This document shows, piece by piece, positions 34,813 through 42,076 of a stretch of 64,000 nucleotides of DNA; the stretch's first letter is position 1; every line of letters starts with the position of its first letter. Below the pieces are notes generated by a model. It made no database searches and had not been told where the DNA came from. It was given only the letters and a program-made list of their open reading frames with translations. The translations under genes were made by a program, and so were the position numbers. Source of the stretch: RGIG2945 sp045540355 (lineage in GTDB: Bacteria; Bacillota; Clostridia; Oscillospirales; Acutalibacteraceae); assembly GCA_045540355.1 (NCBI GenBank), contig JAZQHB010000077.1:1-64000 (forward strand). Direction: 5' to 3'.

Positions 34813-34818
34813 TTAACA

Positions 34819-34858
34819 AAAAACTCTCAGGTACATTGTACCCGGGAGTTTTTTGCTT
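34819..34858. terminator. Bidirectional terminator
   Basis: AAAACTCTCAGGTAC ATT GTACCCGGGAGTTTTTT: an inverted repeat with A and T flanks, between convergent genes, usable on both strands. Confidence 0.8.
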
Positions 34859-34869
34859 GTAATGTGTAT

Positions 34870-35070
34870 TTACTTTTTAAATTCAATTATATCGCTGATT
34901 TCACAATCGAGAGCAGTACAGATTTTATCGAGAATATAGCTATCATAACGCACAACTTTGTTTTTGTAATAATTGTCGATTATTTGATAATTAACATCAG
35001 AGCGTTTAGCTAATTCATATCTGCTCATATTTCGTTTTTCTAACTCTTTATCTAATATCAATCTCACCAT
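34870..35070 (-). CDS. Small XRE/Cro-family HTH regulator A
   Basis: A 66-residue single-domain DNA-binding protein. The helix-turn-helix reads MSRYELAKRSDVNYQIIDNYY, and the C-terminal helix LDKICTALDCEISDIIEFKK is nearly the same as in the second regulator at 35275. The frame extends 16 codons upstream, but the ATG at 35070 is the family start and has GGAGAGG upstream. A sigma-A promoter is present (minus strand, 35125-35097). Such short XRE proteins usually repress themselves and a neighbour. Confidence 0.8.
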   Translation of the reverse strand: MVRLILDKELEKRNMSRYELAKRSDVNYQIIDNYYKNKVVRYDSYILDKICTALDCEISDIIEFKK

Positions 35071-35096
35071 AATATTATCATATCCTCTCCATATAT

Positions 35097-35125
35097 ATTT
35101 TATTAGAGATACAGACACTTGACAA
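35097..35125 (-). promoter_or_regulatory. Sigma-A promoter of XRE regulator A
   Basis: Minus-strand -35 TTGTCA (35125-35120), 17-bp spacer, -10 TAAAAT (35102-35097). Confidence 0.7.
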
Positions 35126-35139
35126 TTCGAGTATATGCG

Positions 35140-35176
35140 TATATAGTTATATAATAAATAGTCATATAACTATATA
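35140..35176. promoter_or_regulatory. Operator-like 13-bp inverted repeat
   Basis: TATATAGTTATAT (35140-35152) and ATATAACTATATA (35164-35176) are perfect inverted copies with an 11-bp spacer. They sit directly upstream of the promoter of XRE regulator A, so this is a plausible binding site for one or both small regulators. Confidence 0.65.
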
Positions 35177-35274
35177 GTGATATAATGGGCGGATATATAG
35201 AAAGGCAGAGGGATAAAAAACGGACTGTCATTGCGGGGAAAAGTAAAACCGTCGGAAATCCGACGGCTGAAAAT

Positions 35275-35472
35275 TTATTTCTTATACTCCATAATATCTG
35301 AAATATCGCAATCCAATGCAGTACAAATTTTATCCAGAGTTTTTGTTTCAACATTCTGATTAGCTTTTAATCTTCTGATGGTTTTGCTGTCAATGTCACA
35401 TTTTTCTCTTAATCTGTATGTTGAAAAATTCTTTTCTTTCATGGTAATCCACAATTTATCAAAAACTATCAT
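35275..35472 (-). CDS. Small XRE/Cro-family HTH regulator B
   Basis: A 65-residue single-domain HTH protein with the recognition region STYRLREKCDIDSKTIRRLK and C-terminal LDKICTALDCDISDIMEYKK, paralogous to regulator A about 200 bp away. AAGGAGGG gives a strong ribosome binding site for the ATG at 35472. The start codon overlaps one arm of the inverted repeat at 35471-35508, which suggests autoregulation. It is divergent from the SLOG-family gene and could control it. Confidence 0.82.
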   Translation of the reverse strand: MIVFDKLWITMKEKNFSTYRLREKCDIDSKTIRRLKANQNVETKTLDKICTALDCDISDIMEYKK

Positions 35473-35508
35473 TATAACCCTCCTTGATTTTATTATGGGG
35501 GTTATAAT
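35471..35508. promoter_or_regulatory. Operator-like inverted repeat in the divergent XRE-B/SLOG promoter region
   Basis: ATTATAACCC (35471-35480) and GGGTTATAAT (35499-35508) are perfect inverted copies. The left arm covers the start codon of XRE-B and the right arm contains a TATAAT box reading toward the SLOG gene. A second palindrome, GGGGATATAATCCCC (35521-35535), follows and also contains TATAAT. Confidence 0.65.
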
Positions 35509-35555
35509 CTTAAATATTAAGGGGATATAATCCCCATATAGAACAGGAGAAAATT

Positions 35556-35927
35556 ATGCAAAAAAGAATTGTTGTTGCAGGGTGCAGGGATTATGAAAAT
35601 TACGAAGAAGCGAGAGAGTTTATAGATTTATGTATAAGTGAGATAAAAGATAAGTATGAATTGATTTTTATTTCAGGCGGTTGTCGCGGTGCAGATATGT
35701 TGGGGGAAAGGTATGCCGCCGAATATGGGTATAAAGTGGAAAGGTATTCTGCTGATTGGAAAACTTATGGCAGAGCAGCCGGACCGATGAGAAATAAGAA
35801 AATGGCGGAGGCTACAGATTATGTTATCTGTTTCTGGGACGGAAAAAGCAGAGGCACAAGGTCAATGATAAAATACGCAGAAGAACAGAACAAAAATCTG
35901 AGAATTAAATATATTGATAAAGAGTAA
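35556..35927 (+). CDS. SLOG-family (DUF2493/YspA-like) nucleotide-binding protein
   Basis: A 123-residue Rossmann-like protein of the SLOG superfamily, which binds nucleotide-derived ligands. The signature GGCRGADMLGERYA (about 41) is the SLOG GG-loop. AGPMRNKKMAE (about 75) is the conserved basic segment seen in DprA/LOG-like and DUF2493 proteins. FWDGKSRGTRSMI completes the fold. Reported members of this group often sit in phage or defence neighbourhoods. The divergent small XRE regulator and the palindromes upstream suggest tight repression. No partner effector gene is next to it, so its action is unknown. Confidence 0.8.
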   Translation: MQKRIVVAGCRDYENYEEAREFIDLCISEIKDKYELIFISGGCRGADMLGERYAAEYGYKVERYSADWKTYGRAAGPMRNKKMAEATDYVICFWDGKSRGTRSMIKYAEEQNKNLRIKYIDKE

Positions 35928-35964
35928 AACTCCCGAGCCGCATTTGTGCTCGGGAGTTTTTTTA
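35926..35964. terminator. Bidirectional terminator
   Basis: ACTCCCGAGC, loop, GCTCGGGAGTTTTTTT between the convergent SLOG and P-type ATPase genes. Confidence 0.88.
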
Positions 35965-35978
35965 GGAGAGTTTTACTC

Positions 35979-38666
35979 TTATTTGTTTTTGCTCTTTGTG
36001 ATTGCTCTCTGGATTGCCTTGATGATTTCAACGATCGGGATAACTGAGAATGCAAGACCGATTGAGATTGCATATTCTGTAACGCCGAGGTGAACGAAAT
36101 CGAAGATGTTAGCAAGGAAGGGGATTTCGATGATTGCAGTTGTGAGGATAAGTGATGCAACCATTGCGATATAGAGAACTGTGTTGTGTGACTTCTGAGC
36201 GAATGCCATACCAAGGACTGAGCCTCTCTGTGAACGCATATTGAATGAGTGGAAGATTTCACACATTGACATTGTAAGGAATGCCATTGTCATGCCTAAG
36301 CCTGATTCGGGAGCGTTGAAGAACTGCCAGTGACCTGACTGAATGCGTTCGCCGATGAAGAAAGCAGCAAGTGTAAGGATAGTAACGAGTGCGCCCTGAT
36401 AGAATACATCAAAGCCCATGCCGCCTGCGAAGATGCCTTCTTTTGATTTTCTGGGTTTTCTCTGCATGATATCTCTTTCGGGTCTTTCAAGACCGAGAGC
36501 CAAAGCAGGAATACTGTCTGTAACCAAGTTGATGAAAAGAAGATGAACGGGCTTAAGGATTGTGAAGTTCATGATTGTTGCCGCGAAGATTGAAAGAACT
36601 TCCGAGAGGTTAGAGCCGAGTAAGAACTGAATAGCCTTACGGATATTGTCGTAAATTCTTCTGCCTTCTGATACTGCGGAAACGATTGTTGCGAAGTTAT
36701 CGTCTGCAAGAACCATATCAGCAACATTCTTTGTAACATCAGTACCTGTGATACCCATACCGACACCGATATCGGCACTCTTGATTGACGGAGCATCGTT
36801 AACACCGTCACCTGTCATTGCGGTAATCATACCCTTTGCACGCCAAGCATTAACGATTCTTGTCTTATGCTCGGGCTGAACTCTTGCATAAACTCTGAAT
36901 TCTGAAACTCTTTCAGCAAATTCTTCATCGCTGATTTCGTTGAGCTGTGCACCTGTGATAGCACCAGATGCATCTTCGATGATGCCGAGCTCCATAGCGA
37001 TTGCAACAGCCGTATCTTTATGGTCACCCGTAATCATGATGGGAGTGATACCTGCCATACGACATTCCTTGATAGCTGCCTTAACTTCAGGGCGAACGGG
37101 GTCAATCATACCTGTAAGACCAACGAATACGAGGTCGTTTTCAAGAGCTGCGGGAGCAAAGTCTGCCGGAGCAGCATCGTATTTTCTGAGAGCAACTGCA
37201 AGAACTCTCAAAGCCTTGTCAGCCATTCTCTTATTATCCTTAAGGATTGCTTCCTTGATTTCGTCTGTGAACGGTACTGTTTCACCGTTTACGAGTGCGA
37301 ATTTACAAAGGTTGAGGATAACATCAGGAGCACCCTTTGTATACTGAACAATTCCGTCAGCAGTTTCGTGAACTGTTGACATCATCTTTCTGCCTGAATC
37401 GAACGGAGCTTCGCCGATTCTCGGATTAGCCTTAACAAGGTCGTTCTTATTAAGACCGAGTGAGTTTGCGTAGTTTACAAGTGCTGCTTCTGTGGGCTCG
37501 CCTGTAACTTCGCCGTTTTCGTCGATTTCAGCATCACAGCAAAGTGCCATAGCCGTAGCAACGAGGTTTTCGTTGTCACCGTAGTGGTCAACAACTGTCA
37601 TCTTATTCTGAGTAAGAGTACCTGTCTTATCTGAACAGATTATCTGAGCACAGCCGAGTGTTTCAACTGCAGTGAGCTTTCTGATGATAGCGTTCTTCTT
37701 TGACATATTTGTAACGCCGATTGAAAGAACGATAGTAACAACTGCTGCAAGACCTTCGGGGATAGCGGCAACTGCAAGAGAAACAGCAACCATAAAGCTT
37801 TCAAGGAAAATATTGAAAGTGATGCCTGTGCCCAAAGCTGCCATAATCATCTGATAACCGAGCAATACTACACAGATACCCAAAACGAGCCATGTGAGGA
37901 TTTTTGAAAGCTGAGCAAGCTTAATCTGGAGAGGAGTCTGACTTTCTTCAGCCTGAGCGATAGCATCAGCGATTTTACCCATTTCTGTGTCCATACCTGT
38001 GCCGACAACAACTGCTTTACCTCTGCCGTAAACAACTGTTGAGCCCATGTATGCCATATTTTTTCTGTCGCCGAGAGCAACTTCGTTGTTCTTGTCGCCT
38101 GTGAGGATAGCGATGATTTTGTCAACGGGGACAGATTCACCGGTGAGAGCCGCTTCTTCAATCTTCATGCTTGCACATTCAAAGATACGGCAGTCAGCGG
38201 GAACTGCGTCACCAGCTTCAAGGATAACAACATCGCCGACAACGAGGTCTTCACTTCTGACCTGAACGAGCTTGCCGTCACGCAAAACCTTCGATGTTGC
38301 GGCGGACATTTCCTGCAATGCTTCAATAGCAGCTTCAGCCTTGCTTTCCTGAATAACACCCAAAACTGTGTTGATGATAACAACTACAAGAATGATAACT
38401 GTGTCTGTGGGGAAAACAAAGTGGAATGAACCGTGCTCAAACCATTCTGTGATTGCGGAGATAAATGCCGCAATGATAAGAATGATAATCATCGGGTCAG
38501 AGAGCTGTTCCATAACTCTCTGGAACATGGTTTTCTTTTTGCCTTCATCGAGTTTGTTTTTGCCGTTTTCTTCGAGGCGTTTCTGAGCCTCTGCAGTTGA
38601 AAGTCCGTCAACACTGCTCTTTACCGCAGAAAAGACATTTTCAATCTGCTCAAGATAGTACTTCAT
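35979..38666 (-). CDS. P-type (PII, Ca2+/Mn2+-type) cation-transporting ATPase
   Basis: An 895-residue membrane pump with the full P-type set: LTGESVPVD (actuator), SDKTGTLTQNKM with the phosphorylated Asp near residue 346, KGAPDVIL (nucleotide site) and MTGDGVNDAPSIK (about 614). About ten membrane helices, including VAAIPEGL in M4, are typical of Ca2+-ATPases of the PMR1/SERCA type. Length matches bacterial homologues. It is preceded by a yybP-ykoY riboswitch, an RNA that senses Mn2+, so manganese efflux is at least as likely as calcium efflux. GAAAGGAAGAG is the ribosome binding site. Confidence 0.93.
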   Translation of the reverse strand: MKYYLEQIENVFSAVKSSVDGLSTAEAQKRLEENGKNKLDEGKKKTMFQRVMEQLSDPMIIILIIAAFISAITEWFEHGSFHFVFPTDTVIILVVVIINTVLGVIQESKAEAAIEALQEMSAATSKVLRDGKLVQVRSEDLVVGDVVILEAGDAVPADCRIFECASMKIEEAALTGESVPVDKIIAILTGDKNNEVALGDRKNMAYMGSTVVYGRGKAVVVGTGMDTEMGKIADAIAQAEESQTPLQIKLAQLSKILTWLVLGICVVLLGYQMIMAALGTGITFNIFLESFMVAVSLAVAAIPEGLAAVVTIVLSIGVTNMSKKNAIIRKLTAVETLGCAQIICSDKTGTLTQNKMTVVDHYGDNENLVATAMALCCDAEIDENGEVTGEPTEAALVNYANSLGLNKNDLVKANPRIGEAPFDSGRKMMSTVHETADGIVQYTKGAPDVILNLCKFALVNGETVPFTDEIKEAILKDNKRMADKALRVLAVALRKYDAAPADFAPAALENDLVFVGLTGMIDPVRPEVKAAIKECRMAGITPIMITGDHKDTAVAIAMELGIIEDASGAITGAQLNEISDEEFAERVSEFRVYARVQPEHKTRIVNAWRAKGMITAMTGDGVNDAPSIKSADIGVGMGITGTDVTKNVADMVLADDNFATIVSAVSEGRRIYDNIRKAIQFLLGSNLSEVLSIFAATIMNFTILKPVHLLFINLVTDSIPALALGLERPERDIMQRKPRKSKEGIFAGGMGFDVFYQGALVTILTLAAFFIGERIQSGHWQFFNAPESGLGMTMAFLTMSMCEIFHSFNMRSQRGSVLGMAFAQKSHNTVLYIAMVASLILTTAIIEIPFLANIFDFVHLGVTEYAISIGLAFSVIPIVEIIKAIQRAITKSKNK

Positions 38667-38702
38667 TAAACTCTTCCTTTCAATTTATAAATGATAAAGA
38701 TA

Positions 38703-38743
38703 AAGACCTTTAACAGAGCCTTATGACGCTGTTAAAGGTCTTG
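38703..38743 (-). terminator. Riboswitch-controlled terminator hairpin
   Basis: On the minus strand AAGACCTTTAACAG pairs with CTGTTAAAGGTCTT and is followed by TATCTTTATC. The first arm is also the 3' strand of the aptamer (AAGACCTTT), the expected mutually exclusive arrangement: ligand-bound aptamer holds this strand and lets transcription continue. Confidence 0.7.
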
Positions 38744-38817
38744 CTTCCCATTGGGTTATCCACCAGTTATTAAATAACGGTTGTTGATGGATAAATTATA
38801 AGCTACTCCCCTTTAAT
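38734..38817 (-). ncRNA. yybP-ykoY manganese riboswitch aptamer
   Basis: Minus strand: TTAAAGGGGAGTAGC at the 5' end and GCAAGACCTTTAA at the 3' end are the conserved signatures of the yybP-ykoY class. A stem built on ATCCATCAAC/GTTGATGGAT-like and GGTGGATAACCC segments lies between. This class senses Mn2+ and controls metal exporters including P-type ATPases, which is the gene 70 bp downstream. The aptamer begins about 10 bp after the stop codon of the preceding lipoprotein gene, so the promoter must lie in or before that gene. Confidence 0.88.
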
Positions 38818-38826
38818 GAGGTTGAC

Positions 38827-39726
38827 TTATTTCTTTGTTGTTTCAGCCTCTGTAACGCCGTCAATTGCATTGTAGTTGAAGCCGAATTCATAAGTTTCTT
38901 TGAACTCGAAAACGATTGTCTGTTTGCCGAGAGAAGCGAGGTTGTTTGTGCCTTCGCCGTCAGCAGTAACAGTAACGAGCTTTTCGTAAGTCATGGATTT
39001 GATGCGGTCTGTTTCCTTATCAATTTCACAGATGATTACGCCGTCATGATATTTTGTGCTGTAATCGTTAAGTTTGAAATAATTTTCTGCACTCTTGAAT
39101 GTATCAAGGATAGTTTTCTTATCAGCGATGTCGAAGATTTTACCGTAGATGCCTTCGCCTTTAACGGGGTTTTCTTCTTCGCCAAGACGGAGGATAACTC
39201 GGCTTTCTGTTTTCTTTCTGTCAATCCACTGAATATCAACGATATCGTCGACTGTAAGCTTGCTTACCCAAGTTTCGCCCTTAACGGGAAGCATCTGATT
39301 GAATACTTCATAGTTGGGGTCAAGGGGGTTGCCGTTTTCATCAGTTGCTGCAGGGTTATAATCGCCCTTATTCTTCTGATTGAGAATTTTGTCAGCAAGA
39401 CCTGAAAGGTTAGCTTCCAAAACTTCGTCCTGACATTCAAACTTAGAAGCACTTCTCTTTATGCTGTAGCTGAAAGAAGGCTTAACTGCAGTCTGCTCAC
39501 CTGAATCTTCTGTCTTATGCTGTTCAAATTCACCCTTGAGACCGTTGAGAGCATTGTTGAGATACTCCAATGCTTTTCCGCGTTCACCGACGATGGGTGT
39601 TGTTGTGAAAACCTTTTCTGTTGTTGTTTCAGTTTCAAACAAAGGTGTCATCTGGCAAGCACAAAGTGAAAAGACTGAAACTAAAGCCATTAAAACAGCA
39701 GTGATTTTTATACCTCTTGATTTCAT
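38827..39726 (-). CDS. Predicted lipoprotein of unknown function
   Basis: A 299-residue protein with a lipoprotein signal (VSLFSLCAC-like lipobox; Cys near residue 24), a short Thr/Glu linker (TETTTEKVFTTTP) and an extracellular mixed alpha/beta domain with no signature I recognise. It contains a KGETWVSKLTVDDIVDIQW segment and ends in a strand YEFGFNYNAI. It resembles in architecture the KDD-rich lipoprotein at 56238 (lipobox, charged/Thr linker, ~200-residue domain). AGAGGAG precedes the start. It lies directly upstream of the Mn2+ riboswitch and may share a transcript with the ATPase. Confidence 0.75.
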   Translation of the reverse strand: MKSRGIKITAVLMALVSVFSLCACQMTPLFETETTTEKVFTTTPIVGERGKALEYLNNALNGLKGEFEQHKTEDSGEQTAVKPSFSYSIKRSASKFECQDEVLEANLSGLADKILNQKNKGDYNPAATDENGNPLDPNYEVFNQMLPVKGETWVSKLTVDDIVDIQWIDRKKTESRVILRLGEEENPVKGEGIYGKIFDIADKKTILDTFKSAENYFKLNDYSTKYHDGVIICEIDKETDRIKSMTYEKLVTVTADGEGTNNLASLGKQTIVFEFKETYEFGFNYNAIDGVTEAETTKK

Positions 39727-39845
39727 TTTAATACTCCTCTCGGATAGTTTTTATAATGTTTTCAATCGATTATATCACATTATTTCCAAAAAGGGTAGAT
39801 GTTTTTTGAAAATTTTAAAAATTTTTTCACAAAAGCATTAACTTC

Positions 39846-39875
39846 TTGACAGCTTATCAATTGTTATAGTAAAAT
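39846..39875 (+). promoter_or_regulatory. Sigma-A promoter of the VanY-like gene
   Basis: -35 TTGACA (39846-39851), 18-bp spacer, -10 TAAAAT (39870-39875), upstream of the GTG start at 39911. Confidence 0.75.
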
Positions 39876-39910
39876 ATTGTTGCTTATGTGCAAGAATCGA
39901 GGTATTTAGG

Positions 39911-40789
39911 GTGAAAAAAACGAAAACAAACAGAAAGAGTAATACGGTAATTATTTTAATCATAATAATTATGGTGGCACTTATATTTTTTGCTTGCTGG
40001 TATACTCTGGGAAGAAATGAGGCTGAATATACTTTCTTCGATATGTCCGGGAGTACCGCGACGACTGACTTGAAAACGACAGAATCTGATTCTACCGAAG
40101 AACAGACAAGTGAAGATATAACTTCAGACACAACCGCTACAACGGAAGCTGCAACAGAAACAACCACAGAAAAGGAAGATTCCACCTATGCGTATGCTTA
40201 TGCGGGATTTGACCCGGTGATAACTGATATGTCCGTACCGTTTAACAGAATTCTTGTGAACCGTGATTATATTTTACCCGATAATTTCTCTGTAAATCTT
40301 TCTTCATTGAGCGAAATCGGCTCATCGGAAAGATTAGACTCAAGAGTTGTGCCTTATTATATAAAAATGTATAATGCGGCAAAGGCTGACGGCGTATGGC
40401 TTACGCCTGTATCGGGTTACAGAACGATTGAAAGACAGAAAACAAATTATGAAAACAGAATAGCCCGCTATCAGAGTCAGGGCTACAGTAAAGCGGAAGC
40501 GGCAGATTTGGCAGCACAGGTAATTTTACCGCCCGGAACAAGTGAGCACAACGCAGGTCTTGCAATGGACATTGTGAGCCTTGAAACAACATTCGAAAAT
40601 ACGGAAGCTTTCAGATGGCTTACAGAGAATGCGGCTGATTACGGCTTTATAATGAGATATCCCAAGGATAAGACCGACATCACAAAAATCACTTACGAAC
40701 CCTGGCATTGGAGATATGTCGGTGTTGATATGGCAAAAGAAATCAAGGCATCAGGAAAGACCCTTGAAGAATACCTCGGTGTAGCATAA
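39911..40789 (+). CDS. D-alanyl-D-alanine carboxypeptidase, VanY/M15B family
   Basis: A 292-residue membrane-anchored zinc peptidase that trims the terminal D-Ala from peptidoglycan stem peptides. One N-terminal membrane helix (about 12-36), a Thr/Glu-rich linker (about 55-95), then the M15 domain. The zinc ligands are in TSEHNAGLAMDIV (His and Asp, about 210-220) and EPWHWRYVG (His about 264), with SGYRTIERQ as the substrate loop. The GTG start is supported by GAGG eight bases upstream. VanY-type enzymes can support glycopeptide resistance, but no vanHAX genes are in the window, so ordinary wall remodelling is more likely. Confidence 0.9.
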   Translation: MKKTKTNRKSNTVIILIIIIMVALIFFACWYTLGRNEAEYTFFDMSGSTATTDLKTTESDSTEEQTSEDITSDTTATTEAATETTTEKEDSTYAYAYAGFDPVITDMSVPFNRILVNRDYILPDNFSVNLSSLSEIGSSERLDSRVVPYYIKMYNAAKADGVWLTPVSGYRTIERQKTNYENRIARYQSQGYSKAEAADLAAQVILPPGTSEHNAGLAMDIVSLETTFENTEAFRWLTENAADYGFIMRYPKDKTDITKITYEPWHWRYVGVDMAKEIKASGKTLEEYLGVA

Positions 40790-40810
40790 TTTCAGCAAAA
40801 CCGTAAAAGC

Positions 40811-40853
40811 AAAAAAGAGGGCTTCTTCGTTTGAAGAAGCCCGTTAGTTTTTT
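40811..40853. terminator. Bidirectional terminator between convergent genes
   Basis: AAAAAAGA GGGCTTCTTC GTTT GAAGAAGCCC GTTAGTTTTTT, a 10-bp perfect stem. Confidence 0.92.
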
Positions 40854-40857
40854 AAAA

Positions 40858-41172
40858 TTATTTAACTCTCTTACCGTCTTTGAAGTTAATCTTCTTGATG
40901 AACGGAACATTTGTCATGCCGCCTGTAAGAGTGTCGCCGTCAAATGTGAGAGTAATCGGGATATCCTTACCTTTGAGAAGGTCGATGTTGATGATACCGG
41001 AAAGAGTGTTGCCGTCTTCAACGATGTTCTTAACCGTAAAATCAGGTGCATCTGCACCGGGAAGAATCAATTCGAAATCGTAATCTCCGCCGTTATCAGA
41101 AATGGTGAGAGTAACATCACCTTTGAAAATCATTGTGTCAATTTTGCAAGTCCATGTGCCTAAACCGATCAT
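40858..41172 (-). CDS. Small hypothetical beta-rich protein
   Basis: A 104-residue soluble protein with no signal peptide and no family I recognise. Alternating strands such as GTWTCKIDTMIFKGDVTLTI, YDFELIL and DIPITLTFDGDTLTG suggest a small beta barrel. The open frame extends 38 codons upstream, but AAAGGAG sits at the right distance from the ATG at 41172 and a good promoter is just behind, so I use that start. It stands alone, divergent from the PHP phosphatase gene. Confidence 0.75.
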   Translation of the reverse strand: MIGLGTWTCKIDTMIFKGDVTLTISDNGGDYDFELILPGADAPDFTVKNIVEDGNTLSGIINIDLLKGKDIPITLTFDGDTLTGGMTNVPFIKKINFKDGKRVK

Positions 41173-41206
41173 AGTAAAAAACTCCTTTAATAAATTATGT
41201 ATAAAC

Positions 41207-41235
41207 ATTATAACAGTAAAGTAAACATAGGTCAA
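41207..41235 (-). promoter_or_regulatory. Sigma-A promoter
   Basis: Minus-strand -35 TTGACC (41235-41230), 17-bp spacer, -10 TATAAT (41212-41207), 35 bp upstream of the small beta-rich gene. Confidence 0.82.
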
Positions 41236-41261
41236 GATTTTTTTTGACTGGAGGTATTTTA

Positions 41262-42029
41262 ATGATAGATGTTCATTGTCACGCACTTCATTCTATAGAT
41301 GACGGTGCGAAAGATTTGGCGGAAGCTCTTGAAATGATGAAGCTCGCAGTTGACAATTCAATAGAAGCACTCGTTTTCACTCCCCATGTCAAATGCAATG
41401 CGAACATAGACGAATTTCTCGAAAAAAGAGATGCTCTTATCGAGGAATTGAAGTCTGCTGCAAATCCTGACGAATGTCCGAAAATGTATGCAGGTGCGGA
41501 ATTGTATGCTGATGATGATATCTTCTATGCGGACATCGAAAAATTGACAATTAACAATAGCAGATATCTCTTGGTTGAGTTCAATTTCCTGCGGTTTATT
41601 CCGACAAGGATTGAAAAGTATTTCAAAGAAATAAAATCGCTCGGTTTAAAGCCGATTTTCGCACACCCTGAGAGATATGATTTTTGTCAGAATGATTATG
41701 ATTTCCTCAATTATTTAAACAGCATGGGTGTGCTTTTTCAGATAAATGCATCTTCACTTGCGGGTATGGGAAGCATGGAAGAATACAGCCTTGCAAAGGA
41801 GCTTATCGAAAAGCAGATGGTATCGTTTATAGGAACGGACGGTCATTCTTCAAGAGGCAGAACGAATGAATTATTGAAGTTGGTGACAGCTTTTCCGCCA
41901 TCACTCGACAGACAGTATCTTGAGTATATTTTAAATGATACGCCGAAGCTTTTGCTTGCCGATGAAGAAATCCCCAATTCCGCCATAGGAAATATCACAA
42001 AGGGCAGAAATTTCCGAAGATTCAGGTGA
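41262..42029 (+). CDS. PHP-family protein tyrosine phosphatase (CpsB/YwqE-like)
   Basis: A 255-residue cytoplasmic metal-dependent phosphatase of the CpsB/CapC/YwqE type, which in Gram-positive bacteria dephosphorylates BY-kinases controlling polysaccharide export. PHP metal motifs: DVHCHALHSIDDGAKD (about 3-18), FTPHVK, GAELY, FAHPERYDF (about 132) and GTDGHSS (about 191). Length and motif order match the family. GGAGG fixes the start at the ATG 41262. No BY-kinase or wzy gene is adjacent. It is followed by the sialidase gene after 47 bp, possibly on one transcript. Confidence 0.9.
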   Translation: MIDVHCHALHSIDDGAKDLAEALEMMKLAVDNSIEALVFTPHVKCNANIDEFLEKRDALIEELKSAANPDECPKMYAGAELYADDDIFYADIEKLTINNSRYLLVEFNFLRFIPTRIEKYFKEIKSLGLKPIFAHPERYDFCQNDYDFLNYLNSMGVLFQINASSLAGMGSMEEYSLAKELIEKQMVSFIGTDGHSSRGRTNELLKLVTAFPPSLDRQYLEYILNDTPKLLLADEEIPNSAIGNITKGRNFRRFR

Positions 42030-42076
42030 TTAAAAACTGAGTTAAAATGACAGAAACAGAAAAGCGGGGCAAAAAC

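Noticed and set aside
39911..40789. Glycopeptide resistance (van) locus
   Set aside because: Only a VanY-like carboxypeptidase is present; no vanH, vanA/B-type ligase, vanX or VanRS two-component genes are nearby.
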